Positions 54,912-64,000 of a stretch of 64,000 nucleotides of DNA are shown one piece after another. Both the position numbers and the translations under genes were made by a program. Source of the stretch: Desarmillaria ectypa (Eukaryota; Basidiomycota; Agaricomycetes; Agaricales; Physalacriaceae); the NCBI GenBank assembly GCA_030407005.1, contig JAUDYN010000004.1, positions 2,976,001 through 3,040,000 on the forward strand, written 5' to 3'. The stretch's first letter is position 1, and the number at the start of each line of letters is the position of its first letter. The notes beneath the pieces are model-generated. The model was not told the origin of the DNA. It saw only the letters and a list, made by a program, of their open reading frames with translations, and did no database searches.

Positions 54912-55196
54912 AACGGATAGACGTGAAACCCCAGGCGAAGGAGACTGATAATGCGGGAGAGGAGCGAACGTTTGCAACGATGAAGTCCGAGTCAGACTTT
55001 TTTGGTGTCAATAATATTTATTTATTTAGTTTGCTTACGTGTGTAAAGCACATCAAAAATGCGCTGACGAAAATGAAAGCTTACACAGTGACGACGACCA
55101 TCGCTCTCTCGCAAACCACGCATTCGTTCACTCTGGCGACATAAACTCAAGAATTATCTTTATTTCTACTTCTGCCTCCCCTTCAAAACTTGAGCA
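54912..55196. promoter_or_regulatory. Shared divergent promoter of GCD2 and RAT1
   Basis: The 285 bp between divergent start codons must hold both promoters. I see no clear TATA element. Geometry only. Confidence 0.4.
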
Positions 55197-58100
55197 ATGG
55201 TAAAAATATCGCTCCTGCGACTCGAGGACTAGCTAACCCTCATCTTAGGGTGTCCCTGCTCTGTTCCGCTGGCTCAGCAAAAAGTACCCTAAAATCAGTC
55301 AGTGGAATGATAGAATACAGGAACAAAAGCTTCTGATACTGCATCTTCCTAGTCTATGAGGTCGTCGAAGACGAAGTTACTATTCGAACGGGAGATCCAG
55401 GAGATCCAGAGGCCGAGTCTATTGATATTCCTGTCAACATGGCGGATCCCAATCCCAATGGCACGGAATTTGACAATCTATATCTCGACATGAATGGCAT
55501 TGTACGTCGGCCGCTTTTCTAGCACTTTACTCCTCTCACTTCTGAGACTAGGTTCATCCATGTACTCACCCCGAAGGAAAGGTACGTGGACAAAATCCCT
55601 ACTATGTCTCGACATTGATCATAACATGTCGGATTCCAGCCTGCACCAGAGACCGAAGAGGACATGATGATGGAAGTATTTAAGTATACCGAGAGGGTTG
55701 TAAATATGATTCGTCCTCGCAAGCTATTGTTCATGGCAATCGGTGAGACAACATGCTATGTGACTCTTGACTCTTTCTTATCACTGAGTCAGATGGCGTT
55801 GCGCCTCGAGCGAAGATGAATCAACAACGGTCCCGACGTTTCCGTGCTGCCCAGGAAGCTAAAGATAAAGAGGAAGCACGGAAAGAATCTGTAGCTATCT
55901 GGCAATGTACGTCTTCTTTTCTTGTACGTTAAAGTAACACTAACATGTGGAGCAGCAATGGGCAAGGTGATCAGTGCAGATGAAAAGAACAAAAAGGCTT
56001 GGGATTCCAACGCTATCACTCCGGGAACTCCGTTTATGGATTTATTAGCGAGTTCACTCCGGTACTGGGTTGTTCAGAAGATGAATTCAGATGCGGGTTG
56101 GAAGAATGTGCGTTTGCCTCATCGCTCAACTTCTTGTGCTAATCATTACTTTGCAAAGATCCAAGTTGTTATCTCTGACGCGAGTGTTCCTGGTGAGGGA
56201 GAGCACAAAATCATGGATTTCATAAGACGCCAAAGGGTCAATCCAGGACACGACCCGAACACACGGCATGTGATATATGGACTGGTAGGTGCCACAGTTG
56301 CGCAGTAGAATTGAAATCTCACATAATCTCTCCTTAGGATGCTGATCTTATTATGCTTGCTCTAGCTACACACGAACCTCATTTCCGAGTACTTCGAGAG
56401 GATGTGTTTTCCGACGCGAATTCGACCAGCTGCCGAAAGTGTGGTCAAGAGGGCCACTATGCTGCTCAATGTACAGTGTCTGAAGACGAAATACAAAAGA
56501 AAGCATCTGCTGTTGTACAGAAGCCCAAACCATTTATTTTCCTCGATGTCGCTGTTCTTCGCGAGTATCTCGAAGTCGAGCTCGATGCACCCCAAACAGC
56601 CTTCCCTTTTGATCTCGAAAGAGCAATTGATGACTGGGTGCTCCTCATCTTCTTTGTCGGAAACGATTTTCTACCCCATCTCCCATCACTTGAGATTCGC
56701 GAAGGCGCAATTGATACCTTGCTGAGGATATGGAAGCAAGAACTACCTAGGATGGGTGGTTACCTTGCAAACCAAGGCCAACTTGAGCTGTCGCGTGTAC
56801 AGATCATTCTTGAAGGCCTCGCAAGGAGAGAAGATGAAATTTTTAAACGTCGACGTGAAGGTCTGTGCTGCGACCCTAACCAAATCCCCTTTTTTCTTGC
56901 TTCAGAGAAGACATTAAATAACAATCTGTTTGATTATAGCTGAAGATCGTCAGGATGCCAATGCCAAACGTCGTAAGTTGGAGGTGCAAAACGGGAAAAC
57001 TATCACTGTTGGATCCTCCTCCTCTGTCTCCCAGACAGGTGGTCCCACACCTCCTTCGAGTAACTCTAGTTCTCATCCAGCACACCCCTCCCTTCCCCAA
57101 CGTCCTGATTTTGCTGCAAATGCTGATTCCATCGGTCTGGGTGGTCCCCGTACAACTCAATCTCAACTAAATATGTCTGCCGCGACGCAGGCTTTGGCCG
57201 GCTCCAACCGTGATGTTGTTGCTAATATTCGTGCCATTCGAATGGCAAACATGAGCGCCGCTGAAATACTTAAAGCCGAGCTTTCCGGCAAGCCTGATCT
57301 ATCTCTTCCCGCGAAACCCCCGGCAACGGCTGATGTACCTTCGGCAACTCTTGATGCTTCCCGCATGAGGTCACCTTCTCGGCCTACTGCTACAGTCATG
57401 CAGGTGGAGAATTCGCTGAGCCTGGATATTTCCATGGAGTCTGTCACAGATGTTCCGCAAATAGATGATGATAGCGTTGTAGCCGGAACCAAACGTAAAG
57501 TGGAGGAAGGTCCTGAAGCTGATGATGACACTCTACCTGATGAGGAAGAGGAAGATACAGCGAATGACAATATTTCCTCATTATCCTTGAAGGTCAACGC
57601 GGACGGAACTGTAGATCAAGAAGATACGGTGAAGTATGTCAAGGCCTAGATTCCATCAATTACAGTGCTAAGTATTTTATTGCAGGTTGTGGGAACCTGG
57701 TTATAAGGAACGGTATTATCGCCAGAAGTTCGGAGTGGAAGTATCCGACGTGGAGTTCAGAAAAGCGTGCGTTTCATGTTTTAAATCAATTTATGTGTTC
57801 ACCATCTATTTTAGTCTGGTCAAAAATTATGTTGAAGGAATGGCATGGGTCCTTAGATATTATTATCAAGGGGTGAGTTGTCGTTGCCTCGTTTGACATG
57901 CTGAGACTCATGGCATGGATATAGGCGCCGTCGTGGCAATGGTATTATCCGCGTCATTTTGCTCCCTTTGCTTCAGATTTTGTTGATATCGAAGCCCTGG
58001 ATATCAAATTCGATCTTGGCGAACCCTTCAAACCCTTTGAACAGTTGATGGGTGTGTTCCCTGCCGCGAGGTTCGTGTCTGCTTACAATTCAATCTAAAA

Positions 58101-59320
58101 CACTAATACAACAAATTTATAGTCGCATGCACATACCAGCTGTATTCCACAATCTTATGCTTCATGAGGATTCGCCGATCATTGACTACTATCCTGAGTC
58201 GTTCCAAATAGACATGAACGGAAAGAAAATGGCATGGCAAGGTGTTGCGCTGCTTCCATTCATAGATGAGAAGCGTCTTTTAGCAGCTATGGCAGAGCAT
58301 TATGATGGTCTCTCCGAAGAGGAAGTGCGCCGAAACTCCTGGGGCGATTCAATTATTTTTGCCTCTGATGAACATCCCATATATCCATTCTACGAGCAAT
58401 TGTATGGGAAACGGAAGTCGAATAAGGTCAGATCTCAATAGGATTCAAGGCTCACTTACTGACATCGTTTCTAGGCCGTGACCATTGATACTTCTCTTAG
58501 CAAAGGTATTAGCGGGAGTGTCCTTCCTAACCCTGATTGTCTACCTGGTTCAACGTATTACAATCCTCTCACTACTCAAGATCTTCCAGACATCAGAAAT
58601 GATCGCTCTTTGTCAGTAATCTATTTCTTCCCCAAGCAAATAACCCCCCATCAGTCCGTAATGCTACCGGGAGTAAAGAAGGCTCCTCGTGTTCTTCAGG
58701 CCCATGATCTCGAACTGACTCGCAGTGGCGGAAGAGGCCGAGGTCGTGGTGGCTGGGATCGTGGCGGGGGTAGGGGTGGTGGGGGTAGAAGCAACGGGAA
58801 TGATCGGCCAAGGGGAGGCGACCCATTCCACTCACGGCCTAATTCGTACGGCCCTCCTTCTCGCGGCAACGACAGAGGATATGAAGGACGAGGCGGTGGT
58901 GGTGGTTCTTATCACCCAAGCCCATATCAATCACGGCTCCCGCCACCTCCACAGCAGCAGTACGGAGGGGGTGGATATGGTGGATATGGCGGTGATGCAA
59001 ACACAGGCGCTTATGGTGGATATGGTAGCGGTGCCTATGGAGGTAGCCGCTCTGCATATGGAGACTCGGGTCCCCCTCGAGGTGGTCCTCCGCCCAACTC
59101 TTATGGTGGCTATGGTGGTTATGGATCTGGTGGAGGAGGAGCATATGGTGGTGGTGGTAACGGAGCTTATGGTAGCTATGGACAGGGAGGCAGCTATGGC
59201 AGTGGCAGCTATGGTAGTGGCTCAGGTTATGGCCAATCCACTAATGGATACGGCGGGTACAGCAGTGGAGGCCGTGGAGGTAGCGGATATTCATCTAGAG
59301 GTCGGGGACGCGCTTGGTGA
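55197..59320 (+). CDS. RAT1: 5'-3' exoribonuclease Rat1/Xrn2 with Gly/Tyr/Arg-rich tail
   Basis: Nuclear 5'-3' exonuclease for rRNA/snoRNA processing and torpedo termination of RNA polymerase II. The first exon codes only the ATG; an intron begins at 55200 and exon 2 reads [14 protein letters not shown]. Active-site parts: [52 protein letters not shown] then [16 protein letters not shown], and [20 protein letters not shown]. The Rat1/Xrn2-specific CCHC knuckle is [15 protein letters not shown] variable insert (about 56940-57600) holds basic then acidic runs. [18 protein letters not shown] and [20 protein letters not shown] are conserved. The last 200 residues are RGG- and GGYGGYG-rich, far more repetitive than usual for fungal Rat1. 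Confidence 0.95.
58715..59310 (+). repeat. Low-complexity Gly/Tyr/Arg coding repeat at the end of RAT1
   Basis: DNA repeats of GGTGGATATGGT-like units encode [12 protein letters not shown], then many [11 protein letters not shown] units, and finish SSRGRGRAW. It is codon-degenerate rather than an exact tandem array, so selection on the peptide is likely. Confidence 0.8.
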
Positions 59321-59484
59321 TAAGTTACATAGTTTCATTTTTGCATTTGTGTACATAAACTGTAAGTAATCATGATAGTCAACATCTGAGTGCCCTATCC
59401 AACCCTAGAAGATACAAGTACATCAGTGAATGCTGCCTGAAAATCAAGAAAGATGTAGGTATATCACAAAGGAATATGCTCAGT

Positions 59485-61693
59485 TCAGTATCCACCAATT
59501 CCGCCCATGCCTCCGATACCTCCCAAACTACCTGCGTGACCGCCTGGCATCATCCCGGGCCCGCCCATGGGAGGAACTGCACCAGGCGGCATCGTACCAG
59601 CTCCCCCACCTTGGTTCACACCACCCACAGGAATGCACGTCAGAACTAGGGTATAATTCTTAGCCTTAGCCTTCTCCTTGCGTCGGATTTTCTTCTCCTT
59701 TCGCCTCTTCTTCTTCTCAGCTTTCATCTCGGCACGCCTTCGCCTGGCATCCAAAATTTCTTGATTATAGCCCGCACGTCCGTACATGCCGCCATATCCA
59801 GCCTGAGCGGCTTCATACCGCTCAGTCCCAGACACTTCGGAATCAGAGGAGGATGAGGATGTAGAGTCGCTATCATCATCTGCATTGTCGTTGTACAAGT
59901 ACAACGGCAAATCGGCGACACCTACATGAGGTCCTGAACGTCTCTCTCGACCTTTGTAGAGGACCGCCTCGATGCCTCGACTGACGAAGAATGATGCATT
60001 CCACAAGTCGATGAGATCTGCGCTGAGAGTAGCCCTCTTGGGCTTATGGGTAGCATTGGACACACCAGGAACGGGAAGCCTGCCAGCCCAGGCAAGGGAT
60101 AAGTCCTGTAAAGAAGGATTTGAGAAAAAGGACGGCTGAGGGACCGTCATCAACACATACCTGCACGAAACGAGCCCAATCCTCGATGTAAACGTCGTGC
60201 GGCTGAAGAACAGCAGGCATACGAGGGATATGCTCCAAGAAAGCATCCATGTCCTGGATTTTCAAAGACTCGAAGGGCGTGTAGGGACAAGCGGCATTGA
60301 TAGGCCTGGAGAATCCTTCCGGGGCAGCGAGCTGCTGTTGATCGTTGGGGAAGCCGATATTAGGGGACGCACTGGGCATGACGGCAGTCGGTGCCATTGC
60401 ACCAGGAAGGGGACTGGCGGCACGGGAACGAGAGCCCATGTTTCCCTCTATTCCTGGATATGTGCTACCACCTGCATACGGAGCACCAGCGCCAGGAGCA
60501 TAACCCCCTGCAACTGGGGTGGGAGCAGCGTACTGGGGCCCACCCGCGTACCCTGCCCGAGTTCCTCCAGGGCCATAGGGACCTGCGGGACCACCATAAG
60601 ATGAACCGCCGCTGCTTGCATATCCTGGAACGCCAAAGTTTCCGCTCAGCTTACGAGCTCTCTCGGCGGCAGACTCGTGCGTGCTGTACTTTCTCGGGCG
60701 GCCGAGGGCGTTGTCACCTCCATGTTCAATGTTCAACTCGGAGAACTGGTCTGCCAGGCCAGCAGCGCCTCGATCACGACCATAGGGGCTGCCTGTGGAG
60801 CCTGCCGTGGAATAAGTGCCTGCAGGGACGCCGCCGGGCGCGTCAGGGTAGTACGCTCCGCCGGACCCAGCATAACTAGGAGCGCCAGAAGTAGGGAAAG
60901 CAAGGGATCCGGGAGGGCCAGCATTGAAGCTCTTGCGGCGTTCCCTAGCAGCGGCGTCTCGCTCACGGGCATAGCGTAGCTCATCGTCATCGCGGCGAGC
61001 CTGGCCTAGGTAATCTTTCTCCCTAAGCAGCTTGGCAGACTCTTTTTCTTCCTTTCTCCTTCGTTTTTCTTCAGACCGTTGCCTGGCTCATATGAATGGG
61101 GTGCGAATGGGTAGAACGAGGGTAAGATGCTCACCAATCTTTCAGTACGCCTCGGTCACTAGGACCGAAAGCACCACGCTGCCAAGACTCTGTGAAATCC
61201 TGAAGAGCGTGGTAAGTACTCCATTACATGCCCAGCACTGATAGCGCTCACCTCACTAGCTGGCTGGGCGCCCGGCGGCAAAACCTGCGTAGCTTCCGCG
61301 GGAATCCATTGGATGCCAGTTACGATGCCGTTGGGTGTCTTGTAGCTAATGATCGCGAAGATCGAGCGTTAGGAGGACTCCTTTCAGACATGAATAAAGA
61401 CAAACCTCGCTGGGACGGCTCTGTGGTATGCATATCAGTCTCCATCAAGTAAACTGGCGACAGGCTTACTTGAAAGGATGGTAGATAAGGCGTCCGTCGC
61501 TCGACGTAGACGTTGTATAGGTGATGGAGCCTGCAGACGGGACATTTTGACTGCTATTGGGAGACGGGTAGGCCTGGAGCTGGTTGTTGTAAGGCGAGGG
61601 TGTTATCGGGGCTTGGTAGGGAGACGGGGCTCTGTACGGTGAAGGAGCTCTGTACGGCGAAGGGGCACGGTAAGGTGAAGGGGCGCGGTACAT
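59485..61693 (-). CDS. Conserved basidiomycete protein of unknown function, Tyr/Pro/Gly-rich
   Basis: The function is unknown, but a central block looks globular and, as I recall, is conserved across Basidiomycota: INAACPYTPFESLKIQDMDA, FLEHIPRMPAVLQPHDVYIE, DWARFVQDLSLAWAGRLPVP, and DLIDLWNASFFVSRGIEAVL with YKGRERRSGP. The N-terminus has four YRAPSP repeats (MYRAPSPYRAPSPYRAPSP). A charged coiled stretch (RERDAAARERRKSFNAG) and Gly/Tyr/Ala-rich linkers follow. Near the C-terminus are an acidic DDDSDSTSSSSSDSE tract, a strongly basic helix (EKKKRRKEKKIRRKEKAKAK), and a Gly/Met/Pro tail GGIGGMGGIGGY. It is convergent with RAT1 (164 bp). A cytoskeletal or stress-granule role is speculation. 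Confidence 0.75.
61617..61690 (-). repeat. Tandem 18-bp repeat encoding YRAPSP
   Basis: Four near-identical 18-bp units (reverse-strand TACCGCGCCCCTTCACC-like) encode PSPYRA hexapeptides. Third-position differences (CGC/CGT/AGA, TCA/TCG/TCC) show it is not a recent slippage product. Confidence 0.75.
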
Positions 61694-62004
61694 TGCAAAA
61701 CCGCCGATGTGATTGAGATGGTAAGGAAGAAAGGACGGTACCTACCCTTGAAGAAGGGCTGGTGTGAATTGGACTAATTGGACCAGATCCTGTTATCTAA
61801 TGCTAATTCCAATGATATAGTCACGAGCAAATGGCAATTCCACCTCAAGGAGCTTGAAGCTTGAATTCACTGCACGATAACTTGGATCTTGGTCGACACG
61901 TAGATCGTATGATACAGAAAGCAAAGACGAATCCAAAAATAATAGATATGAATACCGAGGGAACAATATGCAACTAATCTATGCCAAGTGGAGCTTGAAC
62001 GTCC
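61694..62004. other. Intergenic region
   Basis: About 310 bp with the promoter of the Tyr/Pro/Gly-rich gene and the SEC22 3' UTR. I see no coding sequence. Confidence 0.5.
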
Positions 62005-62871
62005 ATTAAAAGAATCTCCAATATACAAAGATGATCAATATTAGCACGATGGCACCCACGGGTGCATATTGTCGCAGCATCGCTTGCCAGTTGATATTCC
62101 TTGCGGCTTTGCGATACTTTTCCGATTCAGAACGAAGTGACGTCGAAAGATGGGACATGCCTGGAGCACAACTTGAGCAAGCAATGTTGTTTTAGAACAA
62201 GGTCCACATACGGTCTAGCGAATCGCCTCTCCACAGCAGCTCTTCCATATTCTTGGTCATTATTCTTGTCACGTCTTGCAGATCGTCATTCAGCCTGTCG
62301 AGTCCGGACGCTGCAGCATTCGCTGTCCGCGTGTCTCGGTAAAGTCGTGCCGTTTTCGACATGAATGTGTCTGGGTCCCTTTGAGCCAAGTTACAATAAG
62401 CAACATACACAGCGCGTACCAAAGCCTACAAAGGCGTAGGGCTTGCGAACAGACTCTACTTTTGGCCCATAAGTTGTGGCGAACTCCTTTGAAAGTTCGT
62501 CGAGATATGAAAAAGCGAGTTTTCTGGGGTAGGATTTGTCGGCTATGGTGAGGAAAATGACATTATCGGCGATGAGGTAACTGGAAGAGGCCACAGCTAA
62601 GTCGAGACATAGTATACAGAGGGTTGCTACTCACTGTAGTGTGTATTGGCCACTTTCAATGGAGCAACGAGGTTCCGAGTTGGGCGTTATTCGGCGGCAG
62701 ATCAATTTGGACTGCTGCTTGTGTTCCTGCAAGGTCTGTTCCGTCTGTTGGATGACATTAGTAGACAGATTTCATCCAAAAAACACCTGAAATACTCACC
62801 TGCTCATCATCGACGCTTGCAGCAAGAGGAAGGGAATCAGAGGCCCTCACGATGATGGTAGAGCGGACCAT
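62005..62871 (-). CDS. SEC22: Vesicle R-SNARE Sec22
   Basis: Longin-type v-SNARE for ER-Golgi transport. It starts MVRSTIIVRASDSLPLAASV, then DDEQ, typical of Sec22 longin domains. Then come YLIADNVIFLTIADKSYPRK, LAFSYLDELSKEFATTYGPK and VESVRKPYAFVGF. The SNARE motif with the zero-layer Arg follows: LNDDLQDVTRIMTKNMEELL, WRGDSLDRM, then SHLSTSLRSESEKYRKAARN. The tail anchor is APVGAIVLILIIFVYWRFF. Introns fall after DEQ, TLQ-region, VGF, and DRM. Length is about 215 residues, as expected. It diverges from MPO1 across 227 bp. Confidence 0.94.
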
Positions 62872-63098
62872 GAAAGTAGCATACAACAAATGCTGTGGAG
62901 CTTTCAATCTGTGGACACGGAGACACGAAGACGCCAAAGCACGTGCCACGTATTCGCCACGTGCGTGACCTTCCTATTCAAGGATAATAATTTGAAAAAG
63001 AAGGCGATCCATAATTGAATACATGCAGCTTGGCTTTGCACTACCGGAGCGTATAACCGACTCTGCCGTATCATGCGCCTTTTTCCTTGACCACCATC

Positions 63099-63921
63099 AT
63101 GTATCCTGCAGATATATTCAACATCAACAAGCAGGTCTGCTGCGCTCTCCTTCTGTCTTGCCCTCTGCTCACCAACTCTAGTTCACGTTCTACGGTGTAT
63201 ACCATAGGAATCCCATTAATGTCGCCATCCACATGATATGCGTCCCTATGATCCTCTGGTGCGTCGTCGTCGCTAATCCTCATGATTAGATATCTCATCC
63301 CACATATTCAGGACCGGACTGGTCATGGGGACGAACCTTCCATCCACGATGTTCCCGCCGATCCACATCGTCTTCAATGATTACCTCGCCTTTGATTTAA
63401 ACTGGGCGTCAGTCGTCGCTGGCGCCTTTTTGCTTTATTACTATACCTTAGAACCCTTGGCCGCAGTGCGTCTCTCCCTTTTTTCCCTTGGCAATGGATA
63501 CAAAAGCTTTAACGTGTCTCAGTTACTGTACACTCCTGAAATAGCTCTCATTACCTTGTCAGCCCTTAAATTCGCTCACCGTCCAGATCACATGGCCATC
63601 GCTAGTGCATTTCACGCATTTGCTTGGATCGCGCAGTTCATTGGCCACGGTTTTGCCGAAAAACGGGCGCCAGCTCTTATTGACAATATTCTCGGGGGTG
63701 TGTCCATTTTTTGCCCAGACCCTAGCTCGTGCTTAACGAAGACGTTTGCAGCTGCCGTGCTTGCTCCATTCTTTGTGCATCTGGAACTCCTTTATAAGCT
63801 CGGCTACCGGCCTGAGCTGCACAAACGCATCAATAACGAAATCAACAAAGAAGTAACGAGAATTAGGAAGGAGGAAGGTGCTAAGAAGCATGCAACAGCC
63901 GCGGGCAGCAAAAATATGTAA
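63099..63921 (+). CDS. MPO1: Mpo1-like 2-hydroxy fatty acid dioxygenase (DUF962 family)
   Basis: ER membrane Fe(II)-dependent dioxygenase; in yeast Mpo1 shortens 2-hydroxypalmitate during phytosphingosine breakdown. It starts MYPADIFNINKQ, then FTFYGVYHRNPINVAIHMIC and VPMILW, the first His-rich block. Hydrophobic segments NWASVVAGAFLLYYYTLEPL and LLYTPEIALITLSALKFAHR follow. The second His block is AFHAFAWIAQFIGHGFAEKR, then APALIDNILGG. The C-terminus has LAPFFVHLELLYKLGYRPEL and a Lys-rich end (EEGAKKHATAAGSKNM), possibly an ER-retrieval-like tail. Introns follow NKQ, ILW, PLAA and LGG. The role is inferred from yeast; the family itself is clear. Confidence 0.9.
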
Positions 63922-64000
63922 CCAAGATGAGGATTCGGGTTTGTACAACTACTAACAAAATTTGTTATTCGTCTTACATTTGAACGCAAGTCTACTTAAA

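Noticed and set aside
58725..59369. Long plus-strand frame rich in Val/Met/Glu overlapping the RAT1 tail, and a His-rich minus-strand one
   Set aside because: Both are shadows of the GGY-repeat in the true RAT1 frame; composition follows the repeat.
61617..61690. Short direct repeats considered as a CRISPR-like array
   Set aside because: Units are 18 bp without spacers, in a coding frame of a eukaryotic gene.

Overview
The window is nuclear DNA of a filamentous basidiomycete, most likely a mushroom-forming Agaricomycete. Genes are dense and split by many introns of about 45-70 bp with GT...AG ends and CTRAY-like branch sites. Intergenic gaps are often below 300 bp. Lineage-typical families are present: DUF6533 membrane proteins, a degenerate F-box gene, a kinase-like protein with an HRD...N motif, and a galactose-binding-like single-pass membrane protein. 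I could not name the species from sequence alone. CDS spans below run from start codon to stop codon and include introns; most intron ends were placed by eye.

Layout. 0-26.8 kb is conserved housekeeping: mitochondrial release factor MRF1 (cut by the left edge), PP2A methylesterase PPE1, ESCRT-III VPS60, cyclophilin A, a SET-domain methyltransferase, the ER/Golgi cargo adaptor SVP26, ESCRT-III DID2, a disordered unknown protein, a MetX-family O-acyltransferase, PEX14, ERG25, an orphan membrane protein, a synaptojanin-like phosphatase and splicing factor SF3a60. 26.8-35.8 kb is an accessory, decaying stretch: an F-box pseudogene carrying a 370-bp fold-back element, a damaged acyl-CoA dehydrogenase/oxidase-like gene, unassigned DNA and a DUF6533 gene. 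35.9-38.9 kb holds two tandem forkhead transcription factors that are clear duplicates.

39-41 kb holds DRE2 and IMP2. 41-46.7 kb is sparse, with a kinase-like protein and a secreted M43 metalloprotease. 47-50.6 kb has two tight divergent pairs: mitoribosomal mS34 with a GatC-like protein, and dUTPase with a disordered nuclear protein bearing SUMO-interaction-like and degenerate PIP-box-like motifs. 51-64 kb holds a seven-helix orphan, eIF2B delta (GCD2), the nuclear exonuclease RAT1 with a FUS-like Gly/Tyr/Arg tail, a conserved basidiomycete unknown with a CTD-like repeat, SEC22 and an MPO1-like protein.

There is no operon logic here, but themes recur. Mitochondrial gene expression and biogenesis is represented by MRF1, mS34, GatC-like, IMP2 and DRE2. 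Endomembrane and ESCRT traffic is represented by VPS60, DID2, SVP26, SEC22 and the synaptojanin. RNA metabolism is represented by SF3a60, RAT1 and GCD2. Many neighbours are divergent and must share short promoters. I found no convincing tRNA, rRNA, CRISPR array or intact transposon. The least-explained items are the forkhead tandem, the fold-back element, the dUTPase-linked disordered protein and the two conserved unknown proteins.
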